Below are positions 1 through 9,197 of a DNA stretch of 64,000 bases, piece by piece. A model generated the notes under the pieces. The model saw only the letters and a program-made list of their open reading frames with translations. It did no database searches and was not told where the DNA came from. The position numbers and the translations under genes are program-made. The DNA is taken from positions 181,770-245,769 of the forward strand of contig CAWDOA010000012.1 of NCBI GenBank assembly GCA_963803875.1, in the 5' to 3' direction. This DNA comes from JABDIY01 sp963803875. Its GTDB lineage: Bacteria; Actinomycetota; Acidimicrobiia; Acidimicrobiales; SZUA-35. How positions within the stretch are numbered: the first letter of the stretch is position 1; the number at the start of each line of letters is the position of its first letter.

Positions 1-113
1 TCGTTGATCATCGGGCGGAGCATCGTGGTGACCACGGTGAGATCGTCGGCCGCAACGAACATGGCGAACCCGACCGCACCAAGAATCGCAGACGGTGACG
101 ACCTCGCCGACAT
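1..113 (-). CDS. MFS transporter, N-terminal fragment (P55/Rv1410c-like)
   Basis: The gene starts at the ATG whose complement is 111-113 and runs off the left edge, so only about 37 residues are visible. They begin MSARSSPSAILGAVGFAMFV and continue into a hydrophobic stretch with AADDLTVVTTMLRPM. That resembles the first membrane helix of major facilitator drug/lipid exporters of the mycobacterial P55 (Rv1410c) type. The start lies two bases after the stop of the lipoprotein gene at 116-856 on the same strand. In mycobacteria this pairing (lprG-Rv1410c) exports triacylglycerides and lipoglycans to the outer envelope. The family call rests on a short fragment plus context, so it is tentative. 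Confidence 0.6.
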   Translation of the reverse strand, partial: MSARSSPSAILGAVGFAMFVAADDLTVVTTMLRPMIN

Positions 114-115
114 AG

Positions 116-856
116 CTACTTTTCGATCGTTGGATCGATAATTGTGAAATCCCCGCCGTACTCGGTGAAACCGAGCACCCAACTACTGACTCCTTCACCC
201 AACTCGGCCACGAACTCGAGACCTGAAACCAGGGCGGTTTCGGGATCGACCCAGAGGTCGATCTGCACATCGCTTCCGCGCACCAGCCCGGCGGTCACCG
301 CCCGCATTCGTTCCGCAGGTGCAAGCCCAGTCACGTGGTAGGTGCGTTTCCCGTTCCGCTCTTCTTCTCCAACGAATTCGACGTTGGTCAGATCCAGAAG
401 AAGAGGCTCCCACGCCCCCTTGGGATCGAAGAAGCTGCTGGGGTCGATGTCGAATCCGGGAGGAAGTGTCTCGAACTCGCCGGTAAGGGGATTCGACAGC
501 CATATCTCTTCGTCGATGGCGACCGCTCCGATCTGGGTGTTGAGGATCCCGCTCACCTCGACCTTCAGTACCGCATCAGCGGACGCGGGTGCAGCGAAGC
601 GTCCTTCAAGGCTCTTGAGACCGATCGCCTTTGCTTCGTCGATGAACACCGCATCGCCACTGCGAGCCAGAGAGAACCGCACGCTGGTCACTGCACCCAT
701 GGCCTCGGCTGCTGCGGCCTGTATCACCGACGGATCCGTGCTGAGTTCGGTTGAAGATCCGTCTTCAGACCCTGCCGTGCATGCACTCAGTAGCAACACC
801 AGCACCACGAGCACTGCGGGACGATGGCGTTGGTTGGTTGTTGTGCGTGGTTCCAC
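116..856 (-). CDS. LppX/LprAFG-family lipoprotein (LprG-like)
   Basis: This 246-residue protein has a basic N-terminus, a hydrophobic stretch and a lipobox LLLSACTAG, so it should be cleaved and lipidated at the Cys near residue 26 and anchored outside the membrane. The remainder matches the layout of the LppX_LprAFG family: a half-barrel fold with a hydrophobic pocket that carries acyl lipids. Visible features are a VTSVRFSLARSG-type first strand and a late LWVDPETALVSGLE segment. The transporter gene follows after 2 bp on the same strand, giving the lipoprotein/MFS pairing known from mycobacteria. The product probably shuttles lipids to the transporter. The lipid substrate cannot be told from the sequence. 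Confidence 0.75.
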   Translation of the reverse strand: MEPRTTTNQRHRPAVLVVLVLLLSACTAGSEDGSSTELSTDPSVIQAAAAEAMGAVTSVRFSLARSGDAVFIDEAKAIGLKSLEGRFAAPASADAVLKVEVSGILNTQIGAVAIDEEIWLSNPLTGEFETLPPGFDIDPSSFFDPKGAWEPLLLDLTNVEFVGEEERNGKRTYHVTGLAPAERMRAVTAGLVRGSDVQIDLWVDPETALVSGLEFVAELGEGVSSWVLGFTEYGGDFTIIDPTIEK

Positions 857-886
857 GGCCCAATTCTGGCACCGTGGCGCCGACGA

Positions 887-1775
887 TCAGCGCGGCAGCC
901 GATAACGGCCGTCCGGAGCACGAACCACCAGACCATCCGCAACCAGGGTCTGAGCTACCCGAACAGCTCGATCCTCGTCGTCGGGCCACCCCATGACCCG
1001 GGCGAGGTCTTCAGGGCCGATCGCCGCGTTCGTAAGAGTCCGAACCAACGCCGCACGACCTTGGCGATCCGACCCCTCGAATCGGTTTTGCGGTTTCGAC
1101 ACAGCGGCGGAGCCCACAGCCGGATCGGGGTCAGGTTTCCCCTCCGCGAACCAGGTGCAGCCGGCAGCGATGCTGCACTGTTGGCACCTGGGAACCTTCG
1201 AACAGACCAAGCCCCCAAACTCCATTACCGCCTGGTTCCACGTCCAGGGATCCTCTCGAACGACCAACTCGTCAGCGACGCGTTGGACTTCACGCGGGGT
1301 GAGCGGTCGGCCTTCCCATCGCGCCAACACTCGACCGACGTTCGTATCCACGACGGCGTCGGGCTTCTCGAATGCGAAGACTCGCACCGCCCGAGCTGTG
1401 TACGGTCCGATTCCGGGAAGCGCTAGCAACGAGTCCAGTTCCTCGGGGACCTGACCGTCGTGCGCAGGCAACAATCTCGACGGCGGCCCTATGGAGGTTC
1501 ACAGCTCGTCGGTTGTACCCCAGCCCACTCCAGGCTGTGATCACTTCGGCGGGCTGTGCGGCGGCGAGAGCGGCGGGTGTTGGAAATGTCTCCAGGAAGA
1601 GCGGGAGGCGGTCCACCACTCGCCTCACCTGGGTCTGTTGAAGCATCAGCTCGCTCACGAGTATCAGCCAGGGGTCACGGGATCGTCTCCACGGCAGGTC
1701 ACGACCGTTGACAGAAAACCACTCGCGCAGCACCTCGAAACGTTTGTTTTCTCCGCCTTGGCTCCTCACGAGCAA
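887..1775 (-). CDS. mutY: A/G-specific adenine DNA glycosylase MutY, frameshifted
   Basis: MutY removes adenine mispaired with 8-oxoguanine. The N-terminal part (frame from 1775, TTG or the GTG a few codons later) carries ELMLQQTQV with the catalytic Glu. The C-terminal part (in another frame below about 1470) carries the helix-hairpin-helix LPGIGPYTARAV, the catalytic Asp in VVDTNVGRVLAR and four Cys for the Fe-S cluster. The two halves join if one base is removed near 1467, in the codons after AAVEIVA, so the break looks like a single-base indel. The Cys spacing reads C-X5-C-X2-C-X5-C, one residue shorter in the first gap than the usual X6. The end of the protein is a winged-helix-like tail, and no NUDIX-like domain is present. 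The gene diverges from the acyl-CoA dehydrogenase at 1796. Confidence 0.85.
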
Positions 1776-1795
1776 TCAACCTACATTTGGTTTCC

Positions 1796-3421
1796 ATGTC
1801 CCCCGAACTGATTACTCCCCCACAGCCACAGTTGCAGGAAGCTGCGGCTGCTCTCGATGCCGCAACCGCGGTCGTGAACTCTGCGGTCAACCAGTTGGCT
1901 ACTCACGGCTCTGTTGACGACGATCAAGTGCTGGCCTACGACGCCGGCCACGCCGCCGCGGCGGTGGAGACGGGTCGTTCGATGATCGACTACGGAGCCA
2001 AGGGAACTCTTGAAGGCCAGCTCACGTGCGTCTTCATCGCCGATGTCGTTGCCGAGCTGGGCGGCAAGATCTGGGGCCGGGAACGATCGTGGGGCGTCGA
2101 TCCGACCGCACTCGATTCGACCCGAGATTTCGTGACGACCTGGCGCGATCCCGAGGTCATGTCAGCACTGGCATACAACGACGGTCCCCGGCACCTCGAT
2201 CCCGAATTCGAGTTGGTCGAAGACACGTTCAAACGGTTCGCAAGCGAGCAGGTTGCGCCCCGTGCCGAACACATCCATCGAGAGAACGCCGACATCCCTG
2301 AGGACTTGATCACAGGGTTGGCCGAGATGGGGCTGTTCGGCCTCAGCATCCCCGAAGAACATGGCGGTTTTGCGTCGGGCGGCGAGGGTGACTACTTCGG
2401 GATGATCATCGCCACCGAAGAGCTGAGCAAAGCCTCACTATGCGCAGCAGGTTCGTTGATCACCCGTCCCGAGATCCTGGCACGGGCCATCGAGGCAGGC
2501 GGCACCGAAGAACAGAAAGCAACCTGGCTTCCCCAGTTGGCCATGGGCGAGAAGCTCAACTGCATTGCGGTAACCGAACCGGACTACGGCTCAGACGTCG
2601 CCGGAATCAAGGTCGCAGCCAAACAAGCAGCTGGACCCAACGGTGAGCCGGGCTACAGCATCACCGGCGTGAAGACGTGGTGCACGTTCGCAGCTCGAGC
2701 TGACTTGATGCTCGTTCTGGCCCGAACCGAGGACGACAAATCGCTCGGCCACAGAGGACTGTCGATTCTGATCGTGGAAAAGGAGCAGGGCGACAGCCAT
2801 GGTTTCGAGCTGAGCCAGGAAGGCGGCGGGAAGATGGAGGGCCGCCCGATCGACACAATCGGCTATCGGGGGATGCACTCCTACGAGGTCGCTTTCGACG
2901 AATGGTGGGTGCCGGCTGAGAACCTCATCGGGATGGATGAGGGCCGGGGCCGAGGCTTCTACTACCAGATGGCTGGCTTCGAGAACGGCCGCATACAAAC
3001 CGCAGCGCGAGCCGTTGGCGTGATGCAGGCCGCATACGAGACTGCCAAGGAGTACGCCGAGAATCGAGTGGTGTTCGGTCAACCGATCGCCGAGTACCAG
3101 CTCACCCGAGTCAAACTCACCCGGATGGCGGCGATCATTCAGGCCTCGCGCCAGTTCAGCTACCAGGTCGGGCGAATGATGGCCAAGGGTGAGGGCAAGA
3201 TGGAAGCCAGCATGATCAAGGCGTTCGTGTGTAAGGCCTCGGAATGGGTGACCCGCGAGGCCATGCAGATCCACGGCGGAATGGGCTATGCCGAGGAGTA
3301 CGACGTGAGCCGGCACTTCCTGGACGCTCGCGTGCTCAGCATCTTCGAAGGAGCCGACGAAACTCTCACCCTCAAGGTCATCGCCCGCACCCTGGTCAAA
3401 CAAGCCCAGAGCAGCACCTGA
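1796..3421 (+). CDS. Acyl-CoA dehydrogenase with N-terminal helical extension
   Basis: This is a 541-residue flavoprotein of the acyl-CoA dehydrogenase superfamily, which forms a trans-2 double bond in acyl-CoA and passes electrons to ETF. The first 120 or so residues are an extra helical domain before the usual N-terminal helical domain. The middle strand domain contains CIAVTEPDYGSDVAG and the FAD/substrate loop TGVKTWCTF. The C-terminal helical domain ends with QIHGGMGYAEEYDVSRHF and IFEGADETLTLKVIAR, which holds the position of the catalytic Glu. The ATG at 1796 was chosen because it is the first ATG; an in-frame TTG lies nine bases earlier. The acyl chain specificity is not readable. Its 3' end overlaps the remnant of a DUF222 gene on the other strand. 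Confidence 0.85.
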   Translation: MSPELITPPQPQLQEAAAALDAATAVVNSAVNQLATHGSVDDDQVLAYDAGHAAAAVETGRSMIDYGAKGTLEGQLTCVFIADVVAELGGKIWGRERSWGVDPTALDSTRDFVTTWRDPEVMSALAYNDGPRHLDPEFELVEDTFKRFASEQVAPRAEHIHRENADIPEDLITGLAEMGLFGLSIPEEHGGFASGGEGDYFGMIIATEELSKASLCAAGSLITRPEILARAIEAGGTEEQKATWLPQLAMGEKLNCIAVTEPDYGSDVAGIKVAAKQAAGPNGEPGYSITGVKTWCTFAARADLMLVLARTEDDKSLGHRGLSILIVEKEQGDSHGFELSQEGGGKMEGRPIDTIGYRGMHSYEVAFDEWWVPAENLIGMDEGRGRGFYYQMAGFENGRIQTAARAVGVMQAAYETAKEYAENRVVFGQPIAEYQLTRVKLTRMAAIIQASRQFSYQVGRMMAKGEGKMEASMIKAFVCKASEWVTREAMQIHGGMGYAEEYDVSRHFLDARVLSIFEGADETLTLKVIARTLVKQAQSST

Positions 3422-3535
3422 CCCTGGTTCGTCGCACTCGACGTGCCGGTACATCTGAATGACCCGGCGGGCAGGGCTGATCGTCGAGTCTGCTGATGTG
3501 ATCTCCGTTTGCGGTGTCGGAAACCGTCAGCCGAT

Positions 3536-4797
3536 CTACTCGAGCTGAATTGGTGAATCGTCGAAGATGCGGGAACCCATCGGGTCGTTTCGATGCTTCC
3601 AGCGATGGTGGAAACGGCAGAGGAGTTGTCCGTTGGCGATGAGGGTGCGACCGCCGTGATCGTAGCGGATCGATGTGGTCGTATTCGCAGGTGCGTGCGG
3701 TTCTTCGGCAGCCTGCGATGTCGACATCGGTTGTCGCGTAGCCGGATCATGCGTTTCTGAATCACGCCGAAGTGTCGTCCGCCAGCCCGGTCGTCGATGA
3801 TGTTGCCGTCTCGGTCGACGTGTGGACTCTGACCCGGGCCCCTTCGGCTTGGATCCGGTTGACGACGCCTGGTGGGATGCAGGGTCCCGCGGGAGGTGCA
3901 GGGCCAGTGGATGGTCGAGAACCCCAGGTCGGTCGGGTCGCGCACTCGGTCAGCAGCAGAGTCTCGGGTTTCGAAGGTGAGTGCCTCGCTGTCTTCGGAT
4001 TTGAGGATTTCGAGGTGGGCCCGGTACTTCCCGTCCGGGTTCAGCACCAGCTCAACCACGGCGTCACCCAGCGCCTGCGAGGGCTTGTTCAGTTCGGTGC
4101 GGTGTTTGGGTGCTTCGGTCTCGATCGTTTCGACGAACGGCTCGGCGTGTTCTGGACCGACAGTGCCTGCGTAATGGACATTGCCGAACAGATCAAAGCC
4201 ATACTGGAAGTGTTGGGCGGCCTGGTTGGCGATGTACTCACCCAAGGCAGCGTCCTCATCGGCGTGAGCTCGCCAGCGGGCCAAGTAGTCAGCGAACTCC
4301 TCGGGAGTGCACAGCTCGGCGAGGTCGACCAGGGCCCGCTCCGCAGAGTTGAACTGATCACGGTCTACCTGACGCCACACGGGGTGAAGGACCTCGATGT
4401 GGCCTGACCCGACTCGTCCTTCCAGCAGTGCCTGATAGAACAGCCCGTACCGGTCCGGTGCTGAACCGATCAGATCCATCGTGGTCCCCTGGCGGCGCGT
4501 GACCCCGCAGCTGGTGTTGACCAGCGCTGTCATGGACCGGGCGCCCTTTGTGAGTGCGGATGCCTGGGTTTCCGACACCGCCATGAACCGTGCGCTCACG
4601 GTTCGGACTCGTTCTGCGGCCGTGACCATGGCCACGGTGTGATCGGCGATCTGTTCCCGGGAGAATCCGGTGCAATCAACTCGAGACAATCGCTCCAACA
4701 TGCGGGTAGCCGTCAACATGACCGCACGCTCCACCGCGAGCAGGCCACTCAATCTGTCGTTGTACTCACCGCAGTTATGCTCGTCCGCCGATCCCAT
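3536..4797 (-). pseudogene. DUF222/HNH endonuclease (13E12-repeat family) remnant
   Basis: Residues encoded from 4797 down to about 3900 match the DUF222 domain that is abundant in Actinobacteria, ahead of a C-terminal HNH nuclease. Here the HNH part is scattered over several frames. The first frame has MIRLRDNRCRH, a second has CEYDHID and a third has IANGQLLCRFHHRWKHR. At least two, probably more, frameshifts would be needed to restore it, and the region between DUF222 and HNH is also out of frame. These genes are often present in many copies and decay often, so this may be true decay, but the window also contains many apparent sequencing indels. No partner gene is visible. Confidence 0.7.
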
Positions 4798-4970
4798 ACT
4801 TCACCCTATTCAGGAGGTGTGACAGGGTTAGTTCAAGCCGACTGTGTCAGGCTTTGGTGAGACAGATTTTGACGTTGAGAGGGTTGGCCAATTGGGGCAC
4901 CAACTCGAAGTAGCGGTGGCCGGGGCGCACCGCTGCCCGCCCTCGCCCGAGTCGACTGACCGACGAGCTT

Positions 4971-6126
4971 CTACAGACCCAGCTGTCGTCCGGCCAGGTC
5001 CTTCATGATCTCTTCGGAGCCACCGCCGATGGCCTGGACGCGCACCTCGCGGTAGAGGCGTTCCACCAGGTCACCGCGCAGGTAGCTGGCGCCGCCGAGA
5101 ACCTGGGCCGCTTCTCGGGCGCAGAACTCGAATGTGAGGGTGGCGTCTACCTTGGCCTCTGCGATCTCGGTGACAGGGTCGTCGCCCTGGTTGAGCCGCC
5201 AGCTCAGAGACTTCGAGCCATGCCTCGCACGCGTTGATGCGACGGTCCATGTCGACCAGCTTGTGGCGAATCACCTGGTGATCGGCCAGTCGTTTGCCGA
5301 ATGTGTGGCGCTCGCGGGCCCAATCGAGAGCGGCTTCGTAGCAGAGCCGTGCGAACGTGACCGACTGGGTGGCGAGGTCGATTCGCTCAGCGTTGAAGTT
5401 GGTGACGATGTATGTGAAACCCGAATTCTCCTCGCCCAAGATGTTCTCAACCGGAACTCGCACGTCATCGAAGTAGAGAGTGGCCGTGTCGGACGCAAGC
5501 CACCCCATCTTGTCCAGCTTGGTTCGAGAGAGCCCGTCGCTGTCTCCGGGGATGACGATCATCGAAATCCCTGAAGGGCCGTCTCCGCCGGTCCGTACCG
5601 CAGTGGTGATCCAGTCGGCTCGCATTCCGGATGTGATGAATGTCTTGGAGCCGTTGATCACATAGTGATCACCGTCCCGCTTGGCCGACGTTCTGATCCG
5701 TGCGACGTCAGATCCACCGGAAGGCTCAGTGATCGCCAATGCACCGATGTGCTCCCCGGCCATACACGGAGGAAGAACCTTCGATTTGAGTTCGTGGCTG
5801 CCGTACTTCTCCACGGGCGGCAGCCCGATGTAGTTGCTGAGCATGCCTGCCACTACACCGCCTGAACCCGACCTTGACAGCTCCTGCATGATCACCATCC
5901 GCATCAGAGCATCGCGCTGACCGTGACCACCGTATTCTGCACTGAAACCGTCGCCGAACAGGTCGAGAGCACCAGCCTTCTTGTACAGCTCTCGCGGAAA
6001 CTCACCGGCGACATCCCATTCATGGGCGTTGGGCGTGATTTCGGAGGAGACGAAATCTCGCACCGCAGCTCGGAAAGCATCGTGGTCGTTGTTGAAGAAG
6101 GGATTCGAAACCTGAGGTGCCGACAT
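4971..6126 (-). CDS. Acyl-CoA dehydrogenase, frameshifted near C-terminus
   Basis: A standard-length acyl-CoA dehydrogenase (about 385 residues when repaired) starting MSAPQVSNPFF at 6126. It contains ALAITEPSGGSDVA and INGSKTFITSG in the flavin/substrate region, and ERHTFGKRLADHQ in the C-terminal helical domain. After NACEAWLEV near 5203 the reading frame is lost. The next frame restores a normal ending with GGASYLRGDLVERLYREVRV and GGGSEEIMKDLAGRQLGL, stopping at 4971. One base change repairs the gene. The Glu in GGGSEEIM is the likely catalytic base, as in isovaleryl- and short-chain enzymes. Probable role: fatty acid or branched-chain acyl-CoA oxidation. An upstream in-frame start is possible. 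Confidence 0.8.
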
Positions 6127-6246
6127 GAATTCAGTGTTGCAGCTGAGCCGCTCAGGTCCATAACTCACAGCACGCGGCAGATTTCGTCTGACTTTGTTGT
6201 TGCAGGAGTTCTGGGCAGCACCAGCATTGCGCTACCCTCGCACGCC

Positions 6247-6730
6247 GTGGGTTATGCACCCGAGGAGATGGTCCTCGATTCGATTCATGGCAAGCCATAC
6301 ACGGTTCGCGACTGGCTGACGTCGTATCCTCTATTGCTGGTATCGCTCGATCCCTATACCCACGAAAGCGCGTGGATTCTCGAGACAGCCGGCCGTTTTC
6401 TCGATCATTTCACCCCGGCCAACGTGCGCACTGCGTGGCTCTGCACCACCGATGCCCAAGGTTGTCGCCAGTTTCTCGGTCCGTGGGCAGACAAGTTCCT
6501 GACCTTCGCCGGATCAAGATCGTACGGTTGTCGGATCCCTCGGGATCGAGCGCCTGCCCAGCATCACGGCGATCTATCCCGACTTGAGTTATGCGACGGC
6601 GTCGGGGTGGGACCCAACCGCATGGCGTGAAATCACCGGTCATCTCGCCAAGGTTCTCAGTTGGAGCCGACCCATGATCCCCCGACCCGGTGATCCGCTC
6701 CCGTTCCAAGGCACCCCCGCGCTGGCCTAA
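6247..6730 (+). CDS. Thioredoxin-like fold protein, frameshifted
   Basis: The reading frame from GTG 6247 (VGYAPEEMVLDSIHGKPYTV) has the pattern of a redoxin-fold protein: an N-terminal extended part with GKPYTVRDWL, a hydrophobic strand YPLLLVSLDPYTHESAWIL, then FTPANVRTAWLCTTD. Near 6510 the frame is lost after DKFLTFA. The next frame continues with VVGSLGIERLPSITAIYPDL, which resembles the cis-Pro region of thioredoxins, and ends at TAA 6728-6730. No CXXC motif is present, so a disulfide reductase role is doubtful. I do not recognise a named family, and the start is uncertain. The neighbours give no clear functional link. Confidence 0.55.
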
Positions 6731-6740
6731 CCGCTCCCGA

Positions 6741-7113
6741 GCGCAGGCGAGCTAGGAGGGCCCCGGAAGGACAAAACGCTCCCGGGCGACCCAGAGCTCG
6801 GGTTCGTCAAGCGAGGGCGCGCCAGCGCCGAGTGAGAAGACGAACAAAACCGAGCGCAGGCGAGCTAGGAGGGCCCCCGGAGGGACAAAACGCTCCCGGG
6901 CGACCCAGAGCTCGGGTTCGTCAAGCGAGGCGCGCCAGCGCCGAGTGAGAAGACGAACAAAACCGAGCGCAGGCGAGCTAGGAGGGCCCCCGGAGGGACA
7001 AAACGCTCCCGGGCGACCCAGAGCTCGGGTTCGTCAAGCGAGGCGCGCCAGCGCCGAGTGAGAAGACGAACAAAACCGAGCGCAGGCGAGCTAGGAGGGC
7101 CCCCGGAGGGACA
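6741..7113. repeat. 113-bp tandem repeat, 3.3 copies
   Basis: Units begin with GCGCAGGCGAGCTAGGAGGG at 6741, 6854, 6967 and 7080, an exact 113-base period. The last copy is cut after about 34 bases. Units 2 and 3 look identical; unit 1 differs by two compensating one-base indels and a substitution. Because 113 is not a multiple of three, the overlapping reading frames are not conserved, which argues against coding. The unit contains TTCGTCAAGCGAG and GCCGAGTGAGAAGACGAAC, which recur in altered form near 53009. Confidence 0.9.
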
Positions 7114-7731
7114 GAAAAGGGGTGCGGCCGGTGAACCGCCGCGGCACCCCGACCGCACCCCGAACGTTGGCGGGGCGTCGGACCTTGGTGCGCTCCCACG
7201 CCTGAATCAGAAGACCAAGTAGGAACTTCAGTCTATGGGACTAGAGCGGGCGAATACTCCGCACATCGGCCGAAGGAAGGCGGACAATTCGATCGCTGCA
7301 CCGGATGCTGACGCCTCGTGGCCCTGCGGTGAGGATGGTGCCGGTGATTACTCCGGTTCCAGTGTGAACCTGGGAGTTTCGACCGAGGAGTCGAGTTGGG
7401 TCGACTGGGCTTTGCATTGTCGCTACCTTTCGCGACCGCGCTCCGTTGAGCGGTCACATGATCACACTACGACACGACAGCGTTCGGGTTAAGTCAAATG
7501 TGAGAAACGACCTAAGAAATAGCTCGGAGGACCTAGGCGGTGACGATTAGCCTCAACACGTTCGGGACTGGCGGCGGGCAGTCCCGAACGCAACGTTGGC
7601 CGCTGTGTTGACCGGGTGACAAGTGGAGCGGCTTCGACATTCGTCTCTCTACTTGTTGAACCATCGACCAGCTGTGTCCGATCCTGAGTGTTTGGACTCC
7701 ACGTCGCGGGGGCGATAGCGTCCGCATCACC
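7114..7731. other. Intergenic region, no convincing gene
   Basis: I see no supported reading frame here; the small open frames on both strands lack coding character or a ribosome binding site. The only clear structure is the perfect hairpin at 7559-7590. The region probably holds the promoter of the racemase gene at 7732, but no confident -35/-10 pair can be named. Confidence 0.5.
7559..7590. promoter_or_regulatory. Perfect 12-bp inverted repeat, 8-nt loop
   Basis: The arms are CGTTCGGGACTG at 7559-7570 and CAGTCCCGAACG at 7579-7590, separated by GCGGCGGG. The hairpin lies 142 bases before the racemase start. No T-run follows on either strand, so a simple intrinsic terminator is not well supported. 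It may be an operator or a factor-assisted terminator. Confidence 0.6.
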
Positions 7732-8865
7732 ATGGGTCCCCTCGAAGGCATCACTATCGTTGAGTTGGCTGGCATCGGTCCGGGTCCCTTTGCTGCCGGG
7801 CTGCTGTCCGATATGGGAGCAACTGTGATCCGTGTCGATCGCCCGGTGGGTTCGCTGCCAGAGCAAGCTCCAGTGGACACACTGAATCGCGGCCGCAAGT
7901 CCATCGCAGTCGACCTCAAACACTCCGATGGTCGTGAAGTCGTCCTCGAGCTGGTTCGGAATGCCGACGCCCTCCTCGAGGGTTTTCGCCCCGGGGTCAC
8001 CGAGCGGCTCGGTTTGGGACCCGAACAGTGTCTCGAGGTCAACCCAGCGCTGGTCTACGCCCGCATGACCGGATGGGGACAGGACGGACCGTATGCGAAA
8101 GTCGCAGGTCACGACATCAACTACATCTCGCTCTCGGGCGCATTGGGACTTCTTGGACGAGCCGGCGAGGCCCCCGTACCGCCGGTGAACCTCGTAGGAG
8201 ACTTCGGGGGCGGAGCACTCTATTGCGCCTTCGGAATCGTGTGTGGCATCCTCGAGGCCCGCTCCAGCGGAACCGGGCAGGTGGTGGATGTCTCCATGGT
8301 CGACGGGTCAGCCGGTCTGACCAACATGATGTGGGGTTTCAAGGCAATGGGGTTCTGGGCTGACGAACGCGGTACGAACATGCTCGATACCGGAGCCCAC
8401 TTCTACGAGGTCTATCGCTGTGCCGACGGCGAGTTCATCAGTATCGGATCGATCGAACCGCAGTTCTATGCCGAGTTGCTACGACTCACCGGCCTGAACG
8501 ATGATCCAGGATTTGCGGCTCAGATGGACCGAGATAATTGGCCGCTTCTGAAGGCACGGTTGGCCGAGGTATTCACAACCAAGAGTCGTGAAGAGTGGTG
8601 CGAGATCATGGAGGGCAGCGACGTATGCTTCGCTCCGGTGCTCTCTCTCGACGAGGCCGCCGAGCATCCGCACAATGTCGCGAGAACGACCTTTGTCACG
8701 GTCGACGGCGTGACCCAACCGGCTCCGGCACCACGATTCGATCGAACCCCGGGAGCTATTCAGGGCCCTCCGGTCCATCCGGGCACCCACACAGACGAGG
8801 TCCTCAACATGATCGGTCTCGGTGCCAAGATCTCCTCACTTCATGCCTCTGGGGCCGTGACCTAG
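7732..8865 (+). CDS. mcr: Alpha-methylacyl-CoA racemase (CaiB/BaiF family III)
   Basis: This 377-residue protein begins MGPLEGITIVELAGIGPGPF and follows Mycobacterium Mcr and mammalian AMACR along its whole length. The catalytic His is in GHDINYISL, the Asp in VGDFGGG, and the supporting Glu in SIEPQFYAELL. The enzyme interconverts R- and S-2-methylacyl-CoA, which lets methyl-branched acids or sterol side chains enter beta-oxidation, where dehydrogenases act on the S form. Length and ATG start agree with the family. It sits among acyl-CoA dehydrogenase and acyl-CoA ligase genes, which fits branched lipid degradation. A plain CoA transferase is less likely given the conserved racemase residues. 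Confidence 0.88.
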   Translation: MGPLEGITIVELAGIGPGPFAAGLLSDMGATVIRVDRPVGSLPEQAPVDTLNRGRKSIAVDLKHSDGREVVLELVRNADALLEGFRPGVTERLGLGPEQCLEVNPALVYARMTGWGQDGPYAKVAGHDINYISLSGALGLLGRAGEAPVPPVNLVGDFGGGALYCAFGIVCGILEARSSGTGQVVDVSMVDGSAGLTNMMWGFKAMGFWADERGTNMLDTGAHFYEVYRCADGEFISIGSIEPQFYAELLRLTGLNDDPGFAAQMDRDNWPLLKARLAEVFTTKSREEWCEIMEGSDVCFAPVLSLDEAAEHPHNVARTTFVTVDGVTQPAPAPRFDRTPGAIQGPPVHPGTHTDEVLNMIGLGAKISSLHASGAVT

Positions 8866-8894
8866 CACCTCGTGAAGCTACCGATCAGCCGAGT

Positions 8895-8919
8895 CCGGAT
8901 TCCCCTTCATCGAATCCGG
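8895..8919 (+). terminator. Possible hairpin terminator after racemase gene
   Basis: CCGGATTC at 8895-8902 pairs with GAATCCGG at 8912-8919 around a 9-base loop, 30 bases after the racemase stop. There is no clear T-run afterwards, so function as a terminator is only suggested by position. Confidence 0.35.
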
Positions 8920-8969
8920 GCGGTTCATTCGGCTCCAACACTGTCACAGGCCCCCGGGATGATGGAGGC

Positions 8970-9116
8970 ATGAGACCTTCCATCCATCAGCCGCTGACGT
9001 CCGCCCAGAGCGGAGCCGCCGCCCGACTCGCCGCTGCGTTCGGGCCGCTGACATTCGTCGATCGCCCGCAGTCGACACCTGATCCCCACCATGGGGTGTA
9101 TCCCAAGGCAGCCTGA
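8970..9116 (+). CDS. Possible 48-residue small protein
   Basis: An ATG at 8970 preceded by GATGGAGG opens a 48-residue frame starting MRPSIHQPLTSAQSG, containing an Ala-rich helix-like stretch and ending HHGVYPKAA. It fills most of the gap between the racemase gene and the convergent lipoprotein gene. The ribosome binding site is reasonable, but I know no family for it and no neighbour supports a function. It could equally be chance. Confidence 0.35.
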   Translation: MRPSIHQPLTSAQSGAAARLAAAFGPLTFVDRPQSTPDPHHGVYPKAA

Positions 9117-9197
9117 TCACCAACGGTCCAGTACGACCTCGGGCCGCTGGCCATCGGTTGCCCGGCAGAACGACCCAGCACCGGGTTCGGGTCGAAC

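Noticed and set aside
3286..3535. Extension of the DUF222 frame to 3286 over the acyl-CoA dehydrogenase end
   Set aside because: The part beyond about 3536 is antisense to well-conserved dehydrogenase codons and has no HNH features.
6741..7113. CRISPR array
   Set aside because: The units are directly adjacent with no unique spacers, and the period of 113 bp is too long for CRISPR repeats.
6865..7199. Minus-strand reading frames in the 113-bp repeat encoding repeated Pro/Ser/Arg-rich peptides
   Set aside because: The period is not a multiple of three, so the frame changes in each unit. No start signal or conserved protein pattern is present.
7235..7492. 85-codon plus-strand frame before the racemase gene
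   Set aside because: No ribosome binding site, no recognisable domain and low-complexity composition.
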